Shown in pieces: positions 38,093 to 48,004 of a stretch of 64,000 nucleotides of DNA; the stretch's first letter is position 1; every line of letters starts with the position of its first letter. The translations under genes were made by a program, and so were the position numbers. The stretch is from an uncultured SAR324 cluster bacterium (GTDB taxonomy: Bacteria; SAR324; NAC60-12). The notes under the pieces were generated by a model. It was not told the origin of the DNA. It saw only the letters and a list, made by a program, of their open reading frames with translations, and searched no databases. The stretch is from positions 1-64,000 of the forward strand of contig CAJJCY010000004.1 of NCBI GenBank assembly GCA_905182865.1. The letters run 5' to 3'.

Positions 38093-40554
38093 TGACGTAC
38101 CCGTTCCATTTTAGGATCGTAGAGCGGGCCAAGTTGTAGTTTACATGAATGACGGACGGTGGCGACTTCGAGTTCGTAAGTTCCAGAAATAAAGTATTCA
38201 TTGTCAACGCCTTCCGGATTTCTGACATATCCGTAGCCAATATTTTTGTTTACGGTGTAGCCCCAGCCTCCACTGGTCAACCAACCGACGACCTCGCCGT
38301 TGCGGTAAATTGTTTCACGCCCCAGCAAAACAACATCTGGATCATTAATCGTGAAACAGGCCAGGCGCTTTTTCAATGGTTGTTTTTGTTTAGATAACAA
38401 AGCTTCGCGACCGATGAAATCAGTTCCGGATTTTAATTTAACTGCCCAACCCAATCCGGCTTCAAAAGGTGTAGTGTCAGCGGTTATGTCCGCTCCCCAG
38501 GCACGATAGCTTTTTTCCAGACGCAAAGATTCTATCGCCCGATATCCCGCATTGGAGATTCCAGAATCCTTTCCGGCTTCCATCAAAACTTCGTAAACCG
38601 AATCTGCGGAATCACGAGGCATATGCAGTTCCCAGCCCAATTCTCCTACATAAGTTACTCGCAAAGCCAAAATATTCGGAACTTCCGGTGAAAGTTCTTC
38701 TTTAATTACAATGTTTTGGCACGTTCCAAAGGGAAAATTATCATTTTCCAAATCGTTTTCCGTAACTTGCGCCAAAACCTCACGCGCCAACGGCCCCATC
38801 AATGAAAAGGTCGCCCATTCTTCGGTGATGTCATGCAGTTCAACTTTTTCATCTACAAGGAATTGACTGCGAATCCAAGCTGAATCGTGTGTCCGGAATC
38901 CGGTTCCGCTCACCAAATAAAATTCATCTTTTGCCAAACGTGCCACGGTCAAATCGCACTCGATGCCGCCTTTGGAATTGAGCATTTGAGTGTACGTCAA
39001 AGCACCGGAAGGTTTGGCGACATTGTTGGCACAAATTCGGTTCAGGGCTTTTTCTGCATCAGTGCCGATGATACGGAATTTTGCAAACGAACTTTGGTCA
39101 AAAAGTGCCACACGTTCCCGCACCGCACGATGTTCTTTGCCGACGTGAGGAAACCAATTTTGTCTGCCGTAAGAATAAATATCCTGCGCTGTCTCGTCTT
39201 CCGGAGCAAACCAATTGGGGCGTTCCCAACCGAGTTTGGAACCAAAACACGCTCCTTGTTCTTTCAAAATTTCATAAATCGGTGAGGTCAAAACAGGACG
39301 ACCGCTTTCGTGTTCTTCGTGCGGCCAACTGAGGGTGTAATGTTTGCCGTAAAGTTCCAAAGTTCGGTTGCGCACCCAGTCTTCGTTTTTGTGGAGATTG
39401 CTGAAACGGCGGATGTCCACAACCCACAAATCCATCGGCGGTTCTCCGGCCAAAATCCATTCCGCTAAAGCTTTTCCGGCACCTCCGGCGGCGGCGATTC
39501 CGAAAGCATTGAATCCGGCTCCAACAAAATAATTTTTAACTTCCGGAGCTTCGCCTAAAATAAAATTGCCGTCTGGAGTAAAGGATTCCGGGCCGTTCAT
39601 CAGTTTCCTAATTCCGGCATTTTCCAAAGCAGGAACACGCTCAACTGCCGGAAGCATCAATTGCTCAAAATGCTCAAAATTTTCAGGAAGCAATTGAAAT
39701 ATAAAATCTTTTGGAATGGGTTTTGAGTCCCATACAATCGGATTCGGTTCGTAACCGCCCAACACCAAACCGCCCACTTCTTCCTTCCAATAAGTCAACT
39801 TATCCGGATCACGCAAAGTCGGCAAATCCCCGGTCACGCCCTGAATCTCTTCGGTGATTAAATACTGATGTTCCACCGAAACCAAAGGGACGTTCACCCC
39901 GGCCATTTTGCCCAGTTCATTGGCCCATTGTCCGGCACAATTGACCACGGTTTCACAAAGAATTTCTCCATTTTCGGTTTGCACAGCGGCGACTTGTTGA
40001 TTTACAAGCCGGATACCCGTTACCGAAGTTTCTTCAAAAATGGTGACACCGCACATCCGTGCGCCTTTGGCCAATGCCTGCGTGATGTCCGAAGGATTGG
40101 CCTGTCCGTCCGTTGGCAAAAATGCCGCTCCGATTACGTCTTCAACTTCCATCAACGGCCACAATTCTTGTGCTTCATTGGGACTGAGCAACTCCATTTC
40201 CAAACCAAAACTGTGCGCAGTGGTGGCTTGTCGTTTGAGTTCCGTCCAGCGTTCTTTGGTGCAGGCCAAACGCAAACCACCGTTCATTTTCCATCCGGTG
40301 GATTGTCCGGTTTCTCCCTCGATTGTGCGGTACAGTTCCACGCTATTTTTCAAAACACGGGTGATGTTGGCAGAACTGCGCAACTGCCCGACCAAGCCTG
40401 CCGCATGAAAAGTGCTGCCGCAAGTCAGTTGTCCGCGCTCCAGCAAAAGCACATCTTTCGCACCTTCTTTTGCCAAATGATAAGCGACACTGCAACCAAT
40501 GATGCCTCCACCGATGATAATTATTTGTGCCTGTTTTGGTAAAGTGTTTGTCAT
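38089..40554 (-). CDS. Dimethylglycine/sarcosine dehydrogenase-like FAD flavoprotein with GcvT domain
   Basis: 821 aa, two-part structure. N-terminal FAD oxidoreductase (DAO) domain: QIIIIGGGIIGCSVAYHLAKEG, HAAGLVGQLR (flavinylation-type His region), GGLRLACT and FVGAGFNAFGIAAAGGAGK. C-terminal half from about residue 430 is an aminomethyltransferase/GcvT fold (RVALFDQSSFAKFRI; YTQMLNSKGGIECDLTVARL; RVTYVGELGWELHMP; GYRAIESLRLEK), which captures the methyl group on tetrahydrofolate. Typical of dimethylglycine and sarcosine dehydrogenases. It fits demethylation of the betaine-derived product of the Rieske oxygenase. Coupled by ATGA overlaps to its neighbours on both sides. Confidence 0.88.
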   Translation of the reverse strand: MTNTLPKQAQIIIIGGGIIGCSVAYHLAKEGAKDVLLLERGQLTCGSTFHAAGLVGQLRSSANITRVLKNSVELYRTIEGETGQSTGWKMNGGLRLACTKERWTELKRQATTAHSFGLEMELLSPNEAQELWPLMEVEDVIGAAFLPTDGQANPSDITQALAKGARMCGVTIFEETSVTGIRLVNQQVAAVQTENGEILCETVVNCAGQWANELGKMAGVNVPLVSVEHQYLITEEIQGVTGDLPTLRDPDKLTYWKEEVGGLVLGGYEPNPIVWDSKPIPKDFIFQLLPENFEHFEQLMLPAVERVPALENAGIRKLMNGPESFTPDGNFILGEAPEVKNYFVGAGFNAFGIAAAGGAGKALAEWILAGEPPMDLWVVDIRRFSNLHKNEDWVRNRTLELYGKHYTLSWPHEEHESGRPVLTSPIYEILKEQGACFGSKLGWERPNWFAPEDETAQDIYSYGRQNWFPHVGKEHRAVRERVALFDQSSFAKFRIIGTDAEKALNRICANNVAKPSGALTYTQMLNSKGGIECDLTVARLAKDEFYLVSGTGFRTHDSAWIRSQFLVDEKVELHDITEEWATFSLMGPLAREVLAQVTENDLENDNFPFGTCQNIVIKEELSPEVPNILALRVTYVGELGWELHMPRDSADSVYEVLMEAGKDSGISNAGYRAIESLRLEKSYRAWGADITADTTPFEAGLGWAVKLKSGTDFIGREALLSKQKQPLKKRLACFTINDPDVVLLGRETIYRNGEVVGWLTSGGWGYTVNKNIGYGYVRNPEGVDNEYFISGTYELEVATVRHSCKLQLGPLYDPKMERVRQ

Positions 40555-41430
40555 AATTTTTCAAATTGGGCAAAAGTTATTTCAAAGCGTTCCAAATTAT
40601 CGGTGGTATATTTTACGTAATCAAAATCAAGTGTGGAATGAATTTCAGAAACCATGCTCCACATTGCTTCACGCAACAGGGAAGCACATTTCATTGCAAA
40701 ATAGCGTTTCCACAAAACTGCAGAAATCGTTTGTTCAAAATACATTTCCAACAATTCTTGTTCCAATTTTTCCGGAAATTCGTTGTTCGAGGCAAGGTTT
40801 GCAAGGTCAAATAAAGGGCTGTTGAATCCAGCATAATCCCAATCAATTAGCCACAATCTACTGCCATCGTCAATAAAATTTCCGGAAAGCAAATCATTGT
40901 GTCCGAAACACAGATCAACCGTTCCGACAGTATTTTCCAAATCTGCATTGATGTTTAAAAAGTTTTGCAGTTGTGGAATCATTCTACTATTTCCTTCCCG
41001 CAAAGTTTTTGCGTAACCCCGTATCACTTGGAAAACCCAAAATATCAAAGTGCTTCCAGGAAGGTGTTGGGGCATTTCCCGATGGCATTTATTTAGCAAA
41101 GAAAGGACTTTTCCCAAGTTAGATAGAATCCCTCAAATCTTCCTCGACCAAAGTTTTACCTTCGATAAAACGCAAAACCATTGCTCCGGATTCTGCATGA
41201 ACAACTTCCGGAGAAATTCCGCAGGAAAAAGCAGCTCGACTTGCGGCCAATTCATTAAAACGATAAACACCATGCTCCGGAATATCTTCTCCCAAACGTA
41301 CAAAAAACATTTCATTCCCATGCTCCACCCTAAAATTAAGATTGGTGATTCCTCCTTTCACCGGCTCGCACAGAATCGGCTGTTGCCAAAAAGTGAGTGC
41401 TTCAACTTTTTTGTTTATATTTTCTGTCAT
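40551..41430 (-). CDS. Choline/ethanolamine kinase-like phosphotransferase (frameshifted)
   Basis: About 292 aa after removing one base near 41118. N-terminal GGITNLNFRVEHG is the ATP-loop of the APH/choline-kinase family. The catalytic Brenner motif is CFGHNDLLSGNFI, and the metal motif is LIDWDYAGFNSPLFDLA. ATG 41430 (MTENINKK) overlaps the stop of the upstream methyltransferase. It probably phosphorylates choline, ethanolamine or a related amino alcohol. Within an operon with a phosphoethanolamine-methyltransferase-like gene and a demethylating flavoprotein. Confidence 0.8.
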
Positions 41431-42185
41431 TTTGACTTTTCTCCGGAAAACCAGCCCCAACATTGTTCTCCATGTTCGGTACGCTTGATTTTTCCTTGCC
41501 ATATTTTGTACAAGTAGTTTTTCTCTTGTTTTAATAAGGATGACTTTTCCAAATTATTCAATTCATGTTTGAGAGTCTGGATAAATATGTCTGTTCGGTC
41601 TTCTCCGCTAACATTTTTAAATCCTTCTTCTTCCATTAATTTTGTGTAATCTTCAACCGTATGCAATGAATAATCTCGCTCCCTCATATATGTTTTAAAT
41701 TCCGGACTAGATTTTGCCTGGCCAAGGCAATAGTCCGAGAAGTATAAGCGTCCACCTGGTACCAAAGTCTTAGCGATTACTTCAAACAAACGTGCTTTGT
41801 CTTTGATGTGTAAAAAAACATCACGACTGTGAACAACATTAAAGGTCATTTCCGTTTGTATTTCTAGGCAATTTCCCTGTTCCAATGTCACCAGATGTTG
41901 TAATCCTTCTTCCTTCAGGCGGGTCTTGGCAATACGGATCATGTTTGCAGAGAGATCGATGCCGTGAACATGGACTCCGTATTTGCTGGCCAAACGGTAG
42001 GCCGGACCTCCCAAACCGCAACCGATGTCCAGCACCCGCATTTCCGGAACAAGTTTCAGTGTGTCGATGAATTGATCAGTTGCTTTTTCTCCTCCGGGAC
42101 TGATGTAGTTGTGTCCGTAAATGGCCTCATAACTCAGAATGGAAAGTTCTGTGTATTGCTGATTATCGAGAAAATCTTGGGTCAT
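41427..42185 (-). CDS. Phosphoethanolamine/glycine N-methyltransferase-like protein
   Basis: 252 aa. AIYGHNYISPGGEKATDQFI at the N-terminus is the substrate-side motif of phosphoethanolamine N-methyltransferases and sarcosine/dimethylglycine methyltransferases. Motif I VLDIGCGLGGPAYRLA, then GIDLSANMI and VHSRDVFLHI. It may methylate phosphoethanolamine to phosphocholine or glycine derivatives to betaine, that is, an osmolyte synthesis step beside catabolic genes. The C-terminus is lysine-rich. Overlaps the choline-kinase-like gene by four bases. Confidence 0.75.
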   Translation of the reverse strand: MTQDFLDNQQYTELSILSYEAIYGHNYISPGGEKATDQFIDTLKLVPEMRVLDIGCGLGGPAYRLASKYGVHVHGIDLSANMIRIAKTRLKEEGLQHLVTLEQGNCLEIQTEMTFNVVHSRDVFLHIKDKARLFEVIAKTLVPGGRLYFSDYCLGQAKSSPEFKTYMRERDYSLHTVEDYTKLMEEEGFKNVSGEDRTDIFIQTLKHELNNLEKSSLLKQEKNYLYKIWQGKIKRTEHGEQCWGWFSGEKSK

Positions 42186-42301
42186 TTTGAACTTAAATGC
42201 TGTTTTGGCGAGACAACGTTATTAGTAATTATATCGATATGTGAAATTTGTTTGAGATAATGAACTATGTTGAATTGAAAGAGGAGATTACACAACAAGC
42301 C

Positions 42302-44318
42302 TCAAATTTCCATGCCTGTGCGGCGACCTTCGTAGATAACGAAAGGAGCCTGGCGAGGTCCTGCGCTGTCACCGATATTGAGAACATTTAGTCCGGAACC
42401 TTGAAGATCCTGCATGAGGGAGTCTTCTGCAACGTTTGAAGTGGCAAAGACCAGGGTATCCGACTCAATGAATTGAGTTTTTCCGTCTAAAAAACAGAGG
42501 ACTTCCGCACCCTCCTTGTTCCAGCTTGTAACTGCCGATTCAAGAATGAAATTAACTCCAAGTTTCGCCAGTCGCTGTCGAAGAGGATAGTCTGCATTGG
42601 TGCGCTGAAGTTCCTTACCTACAAGTGGGTCCGGTGTAACCAGAGTCACTTCGTGTCCGTCTTCAGCAAGTTTCCAGGCGGTTCCGCAACCTTTCCAGTT
42701 TCCACCCTCGTCGAGTACTAAGACACGCTTTCCAGGACGTGCCCGACGTGCCATCACATCTTCTGCTGAAAAAACGCCACCGAGTTCAATTCCCGGCAGT
42801 TTATGAACATGCGGTATTGCTTTCTGAAATCCGGTATCTGACGGATATGAACCTGTAGCTATTACAGTTTTCTCTGCGGCGAATTCCTTGATTTCATCCA
42901 CATCCAGAAAAGCATTGAGTCGTACCTTAACGCCAAGTTTTGACAACTGTCGGGCATACCAGTCCAGCAGATCAATAATTTGACCACGCCGAGGCTGCAT
43001 TCCCGCCAGTCGGAATTGGCCGCCGAGGCGGTCACCGGCCTCTGCGAGAGTGACATTATGACCACGTTCCGCGGATACTCTTGCTGCTTCCAAGCCTGCA
43101 GGTCCTCCTCCGACTACAAGAACACGTTTAGGTGTTTTTGATTTTTGAAAGCGATCTCCACCCCATTCAAATTCACGGCCGGCAGACGGATTGACGAGAC
43201 AGGAAATCCAGTAATCACGACTGCGTCTTCCCCAACACATTTGATTGCAGGATAGGCAGGTACGAATGTCTTCGGCTCGTCCTTCCCGGGCTTTGTTGGC
43301 CAAATGAGGATCCGCGATTTGTCCGCGGACGATGGAAACCAGATCTGCCTGGTTGGCAGATAACACGGCCTCGGCATTCTCCGGTGTCCGGATATGGCTT
43401 TCCGCAATTACCAAGGCATGGTTTACAGCACCTTTGAGCACTTCCGCAAGTTCCGCTCCCAATCGTTCCGGATAGAGAAATGTAGGCATCAGCTTGTAGA
43501 AATCGAAGTAGCTTCCGGTACCGCAGGTGACGTAATCAAGCAGATTGATCGCGATCGTGAAGGGAGATAATTTCTGCAATTGATTCACGCTGGAGGGCGA
43601 CTTCGAAATCAGGTTCGTCGTTGACTGCAATGCCGACAATAAAATCATCACCACATATTTTACGGATTCGTGTGATGATTTCCCGTGAAAAGCGTGTACG
43701 ATTTTCCAGTGATCCACCCCAACGGTCTGTGCGCTGATTTGACCATGGTGTCCAAAATTGATCAACCATGCCATGATAAGCAGCCCAGACTTCTACACCG
43801 TCAAAACCAGCATCATTGCATCTTCTGGCTGCCTGCACGAAGCCCTCAATAGTCTCCTCTATTTCTGTTTCATTCATAGAGTGACTTCCGTCGGAATCAT
43901 GATAACTCGGCATTCCGGAAGGAGACCAATTGGCGTGATATGAATTGTCGGAATCCCCATGCTGTCCTACATGGTAAAGCTGCTGCAGAATCAAGGCTCC
44001 TTCTTCATGAACTGCATCCGTAATTTTTCTAAAGTGAGGAATGACTTCATCAGTGCTGTTCCGAAAATTACCCCGTGTCAAAACTGCTGCAGGATGCACC
44101 GGTATCGGTTCGATGACCAGCATCGCTGCACCTCCCAGCGCACGTTCACGGTAATATGCAAGATGCCTTTCTCCCGGAAGGCCCTGTTCAGACATATTGG
44201 CGGTGTGCGCACCAAAAACTATGCGGTTACGCAGGGAATGCCCGCACAGATCAATTGGAGAAAAAAGACGTGGAAAGTTTTCGTTGTTCAACTCAGATTG
44301 ATCGTTATTTAACTGCAT
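42302..44318 (-). CDS. Trimethylamine-dehydrogenase-like FMN/FAD iron-sulfur flavoprotein (frameshifted)
   Basis: About 671 aa after removing one base near 43550 (HDRD then [15 protein letters not shown]). N-terminal old-yellow-enzyme FMN barrel: [54 protein letters not shown]. The 4Fe-4S ligands follow ([10 protein letters not shown] with a later cysteine in [10 protein letters not shown]). C-terminal FAD/NAD module: [18 protein letters not shown] and VIATGSYP. Layout matches trimethylamine and dimethylamine dehydrogenases and other C-N-bond-oxidising relatives. Substrate unproven. Its start overlaps the holA 3' end by 14 bases. Confidence 0.82.
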
Positions 44319-45369
44319 TTTTGAAATGTCCGGAGCAAATACGCTGAAAAAGGTCCTGAATTAGAAGAGGTGCAAGAGTATTTTTGAACTTTACACGCAA
44401 GTCCAGTTTAGAAAGTTCTGTGTAGATGTTTTGTAATTCTTCACTGGTAAAATTTCGAGCTTGTGCCAAAACTTGTTTGCTGAGAAATGGTGGAAGAGAT
44501 ATTTTCCCAATAATTTCTGATTCCTTATAAAATTGTTCAAACATGCTGTGAATGATGAGAAGGCGGCGAAACTGCATAATGATGAGTGCGAAAAGGCGCA
44601 CGTGTTCACGGGGAGCAGATTGTAGCTGTTGATCAAGAATTTCCAGGGCAGGTATTAATTCTTTCTGGGACAAAGCTTCAGTCATCCGGAAAACAGAAAA
44701 ATGTTTGTGACCGCGAATGTGTTCTTTGATCATTTCTTCTGAGACGGTTTTGCCTGATAAATAGAGGCTTAATTTTTCCAGTTCGTGGTCAAGATCAGTC
44801 AAGTCGTTGCCCACAATGTTTATCAGTAAACGTGCAACATCAGCTGTAAGGGGCAATCCTTTTTGCTCTCCCCGCTGAATAACCCAGTTGTATGGAGTAC
44901 TATTATCGTAAGCTACAAATTTTTGTATCCGACCACCGCCCTGTTTAATGCTGCGATAGAGTGGTTTACTGAAATCCTGTTCACGCATTGCCGGACTGGT
45001 AAAGACAAACCACAAGCTTTCTGGAGGATTTTTTATGATGTTTTCAAGTGCTTCAAAAAGCCTGACCGCATGAGAATTGTCACTTTTATTTGCTGCTTTC
45101 TTGATTAGTTCAAAATTATCGATTCTGATTACTTTGCGGTCAGTTAGCATCGGTAATGTTTCACAACTTATCAAAAGATCATCGATACTGTTTTTTCCAG
45201 ATTCTCCAGTCGTTTTCAACATTTCCTGCGCATTGAAGCGCTCCAAACTCCAATCTTTTTCCCGGCCTTCAAGTCTCTGATCGATTGATGTATTCGCGGT
45301 TTCCTCTACCAATAAGAGTTGGTTACCATGAATTAAACAGATTTTATGAAGATCGTTTTGAGTCATCAT
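44305..45369 (-). CDS. holA: DNA polymerase III subunit delta
   Basis: 354 aa. Clamp-loader delta subunit that opens the sliding clamp. Family features: N-terminal LHKICLIHGNQLLLVEETA, SCETLPMLTDRKVIRI, the SLWFVFTSPAMRE stretch (diverged), ISINIVGNDL-like NIVGNDLTDLDHELEKLSLY and FALIIMQFRRLL. Residue identity is modest but the order of elements and length match HolA. Its ATG overlaps the ptsP stop by four bases, so the two are coupled. Confidence 0.85.
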   Translation of the reverse strand: MMTQNDLHKICLIHGNQLLLVEETANTSIDQRLEGREKDWSLERFNAQEMLKTTGESGKNSIDDLLISCETLPMLTDRKVIRIDNFELIKKAANKSDNSHAVRLFEALENIIKNPPESLWFVFTSPAMREQDFSKPLYRSIKQGGGRIQKFVAYDNSTPYNWVIQRGEQKGLPLTADVARLLINIVGNDLTDLDHELEKLSLYLSGKTVSEEMIKEHIRGHKHFSVFRMTEALSQKELIPALEILDQQLQSAPREHVRLFALIIMQFRRLLIIHSMFEQFYKESEIIGKISLPPFLSKQVLAQARNFTSEELQNIYTELSKLDLRVKFKNTLAPLLIQDLFQRICSGHFKNAVK

Positions 45370-47675
45370 TGTTTATGTATTACTTTGGAATGAGTATCTG
45401 GAAAACATTCACGAATCAAGTTTCGCACTTCCTCTGGAGAGGTTGCATTCAAGGCTTTTTGAGCCAGAATTTTTGCATCAGGGAGTGATATTCCTGAAAG
45501 ACGTTTTTTTACAACTGGAATTAAAGGGGCATTCATGCTCAGTGAATTGATTCCAAGACCAACTAGAATCACACATCCGTCAGGATCTGAAGCCATTTCA
45601 CCACACAATTCAACAGATTTATGATGTTCTTCTGCCGTTTGCACAAGTCGATGAATTAATTGCAGGACAGCAGGATGCAGAGGGTCGTAAAGGTCAGCAA
45701 TTTGGGGATTATTACGATCAACAGCCAGTACGTATTGAGTGAGGTCGTTGCTTCCAATCGAACAAAAGTCAATTTCTGACATAAATTTATCACAAATCAA
45801 AAAGGCACTTGGAACCTCAAACATCATACCTACTTCTATTTTTGCTAAAACTTCACCGGATGCTTCAACTTCAATACGGCACTCTTCGAATAATTCCTTT
45901 GCCTGCTTGATTTCTTTAACATTTGTAATCATTGGGAACAGTAAGCGAACGTTAGGACGAGTTCCTGTTGCCAAAATTAAAGCCTTCAATTGATCCTTTA
46001 GTACAGATTTTTGTTTCAACTGGCGGCGTACTGCACGATAACCAAGAAAGGGATTATCCTCATCTTGAAAACCCATGTATGGTGCTGCTTTGTCTGCACC
46101 AACATCCAAAGTCCTGAAAATCACGGGCTTATCTTCTGCAACATTATCAAGCAATTCACGATATACCTTCGTTTGCTCAGAAATGTCAGGGTAGCGATCA
46201 AGTGAAAGAAAATAAATTTCGGTTCTGAACAGCCCAACCCCTTCAGCACCATAGCGTTGTAATTGAATTTGATCACTTACCAGAGCTATATTGGCCATTA
46301 AATTTATTCGTGTACCATCACTCGTTTTGCATAGGATATCCTTAAACTCTTCAAGGTGCTTAAAATAATGCTGTTGTTCAACCAGTAAATGTTTAAATTC
46401 AGCAAGTACTTCTTTTTCCGGATAAGCTACTGCTAACCCTGAATCTCCGTCAATAACCAGCGGGTCTCCATCTTTAATCAACTCCAATTCATGGTCTTCA
46501 AGACAAACTGCAGGAATCCCCAAAGAACGAGCCAGAATGGCTGCGTGTGAAACTATACCTCCAGTTGATAAAATAATTCCTTTAATCCGTGTTGTGTCCA
46601 TCCTGGCGATATCTCCCGGAAGGAGTTGGCGCATAATAAGAATCCCAGTCTTTTTGGTAACAGAAAGGACCTCATGCCCTAAATAGTGTAATAGACGGTA
46701 GCCAACATCTTTTAAATCCGAGCCTTTTTCACTGAGGTAAGGATCTTTAATTTCTTCAAATGCACTCAGATATTCGTGAACTGTCTGGTAAATTGACCAT
46801 GATGCAGTATTTCCAGATTCTATTTTTGTCTTAATTTTGCTCTGAAAATGATTATCCTCCAAAAACATCAGATGTGCGTGAAAAATAGAAGCTTCTTCAG
46901 TACCAACACGATCCGAGACTTTTTCAATCAAGTCCATAGTATCAGAAATTGTGTGATCCATTGCAGATTGAAAGTCAGACATTTCAATTTCTGCAGATAT
47001 GGTACTTTTCTGCTGTGGTTCTTCAAGTTCAGATTGCTGCAGGTGTATTGCTTTTCCGACTGCAACACCATAAGCAACTGCTTGTCCAGACAGGCGAAGA
47101 GTAGTTCCTTTTCTTTTCTCAGCAACAGTTGGTTCCTGTGTTGCTGTATCAAGTTGCTTTAGAAGGAGGGCTTTAGAAACAAGGCTGGAGATTTGAGTTG
47201 CGATTGAATTTAGGATTAGTACTTCCTCGGGAGAAAATATGCGTGGTTCTGTAGTGTGAACTACAAGTACTCCAAAAGATTTTCGATGTTCTATCAGAGG
47301 AACTCCCAGAAAAGATGAAAATGAATCTTCTTTTGTTTGAGGAAATGCTTTAAATCTTGGATGTTCCTGCATTTGAGATTCCTGCACTGGAGCAGAACGC
47401 TCCAGTACCAATCCAACCAGTCCCTCAGAAGGAGGCATGTGAACAGACTCAATGGTGGAAGGATCAAGACCGTGAGTTGCTTCCAGTATCAGTACTCCAC
47501 GGTCTGTATCATAAATATAAATTGAACATGCATCGACTTCTATTCGCTTTGCTATCATGCTGACAGTCCTGGCCAGTGTCTCTTCAGAATTGTGTGAAGA
47601 GGCAATGATGTTGTTGACTTCAGTAAAAGTTTGAAGAGCAAAATACTGCTGTTCTTGTGTTTCAGATGCTGCCAT
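45366..47675 (-). CDS. ptsP: PtsP: GAF-domain phosphoenolpyruvate-protein phosphotransferase (EI-Ntr)
   Basis: 769 aa. N-terminal GAF domain (about residues 20-175: ACSIYIYDTDRGVLILEATHG; GLVGLVLERSAPVQ). The EI domain follows, with the phosphohistidine site STGGIVSHAAILARSLGIPAV, then a PEP-binding barrel (GVGLFRTEIYFL; FRTLDVGADKAAPYMG; GSNDLTQYVLAVDR) and ELCGEMASDP. Enzyme I of the nitrogen phosphotransferase system, which senses glutamine/2-oxoglutarate through GAF in related bacteria. HPr/NPr and EIIA-Ntr genes are not in the window. Confidence 0.92.
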   Translation of the reverse strand: MAASETQEQQYFALQTFTEVNNIIASSHNSEETLARTVSMIAKRIEVDACSIYIYDTDRGVLILEATHGLDPSTIESVHMPPSEGLVGLVLERSAPVQESQMQEHPRFKAFPQTKEDSFSSFLGVPLIEHRKSFGVLVVHTTEPRIFSPEEVLILNSIATQISSLVSKALLLKQLDTATQEPTVAEKRKGTTLRLSGQAVAYGVAVGKAIHLQQSELEEPQQKSTISAEIEMSDFQSAMDHTISDTMDLIEKVSDRVGTEEASIFHAHLMFLEDNHFQSKIKTKIESGNTASWSIYQTVHEYLSAFEEIKDPYLSEKGSDLKDVGYRLLHYLGHEVLSVTKKTGILIMRQLLPGDIARMDTTRIKGIILSTGGIVSHAAILARSLGIPAVCLEDHELELIKDGDPLVIDGDSGLAVAYPEKEVLAEFKHLLVEQQHYFKHLEEFKDILCKTSDGTRINLMANIALVSDQIQLQRYGAEGVGLFRTEIYFLSLDRYPDISEQTKVYRELLDNVAEDKPVIFRTLDVGADKAAPYMGFQDEDNPFLGYRAVRRQLKQKSVLKDQLKALILATGTRPNVRLLFPMITNVKEIKQAKELFEECRIEVEASGEVLAKIEVGMMFEVPSAFLICDKFMSEIDFCSIGSNDLTQYVLAVDRNNPQIADLYDPLHPAVLQLIHRLVQTAEEHHKSVELCGEMASDPDGCVILVGLGINSLSMNAPLIPVVKKRLSGISLPDAKILAQKALNATSPEEVRNLIRECFPDTHSKVIHKQ

Positions 47676-48004
47676 TTACACTTTTCGGATCAAGCGAATT
47701 TTTGCTCGGTAGTTTTATCAAGCAGTTAATAAATGTGCTTCCCATTATCATTATTTGGAATGAATAGATGAATTTAGAATTTTAACTTTGAAGGATTATT
47801 TTAGATAATTAGGCAGTAACTTTAAGCAGTTTGCCACTAAAAGATGTTTCACAGTTTCCAAGTTTTTAGACTTAAACTCAAGATGTAATTTATGTTCTTT
47901 ACATTGTGAGTTCAATTGTCCGGTTAAATTGATTCCGGAAAATTAGTAACTTTACTGGAGAGGAATTTATTGTAGAGAGAAAAGAAAAATTAAACTGTCA
48001 GATT
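47676..48004. other. Intergenic spacer upstream of ptsP
   Basis: 329 bp of AT-rich sequence with no coding signal, repeat or clear hairpin. Presumably holds the promoter of the ptsP-holA operon (leftward) and the end of the upstream secreted-protein gene. Confidence 0.5.
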
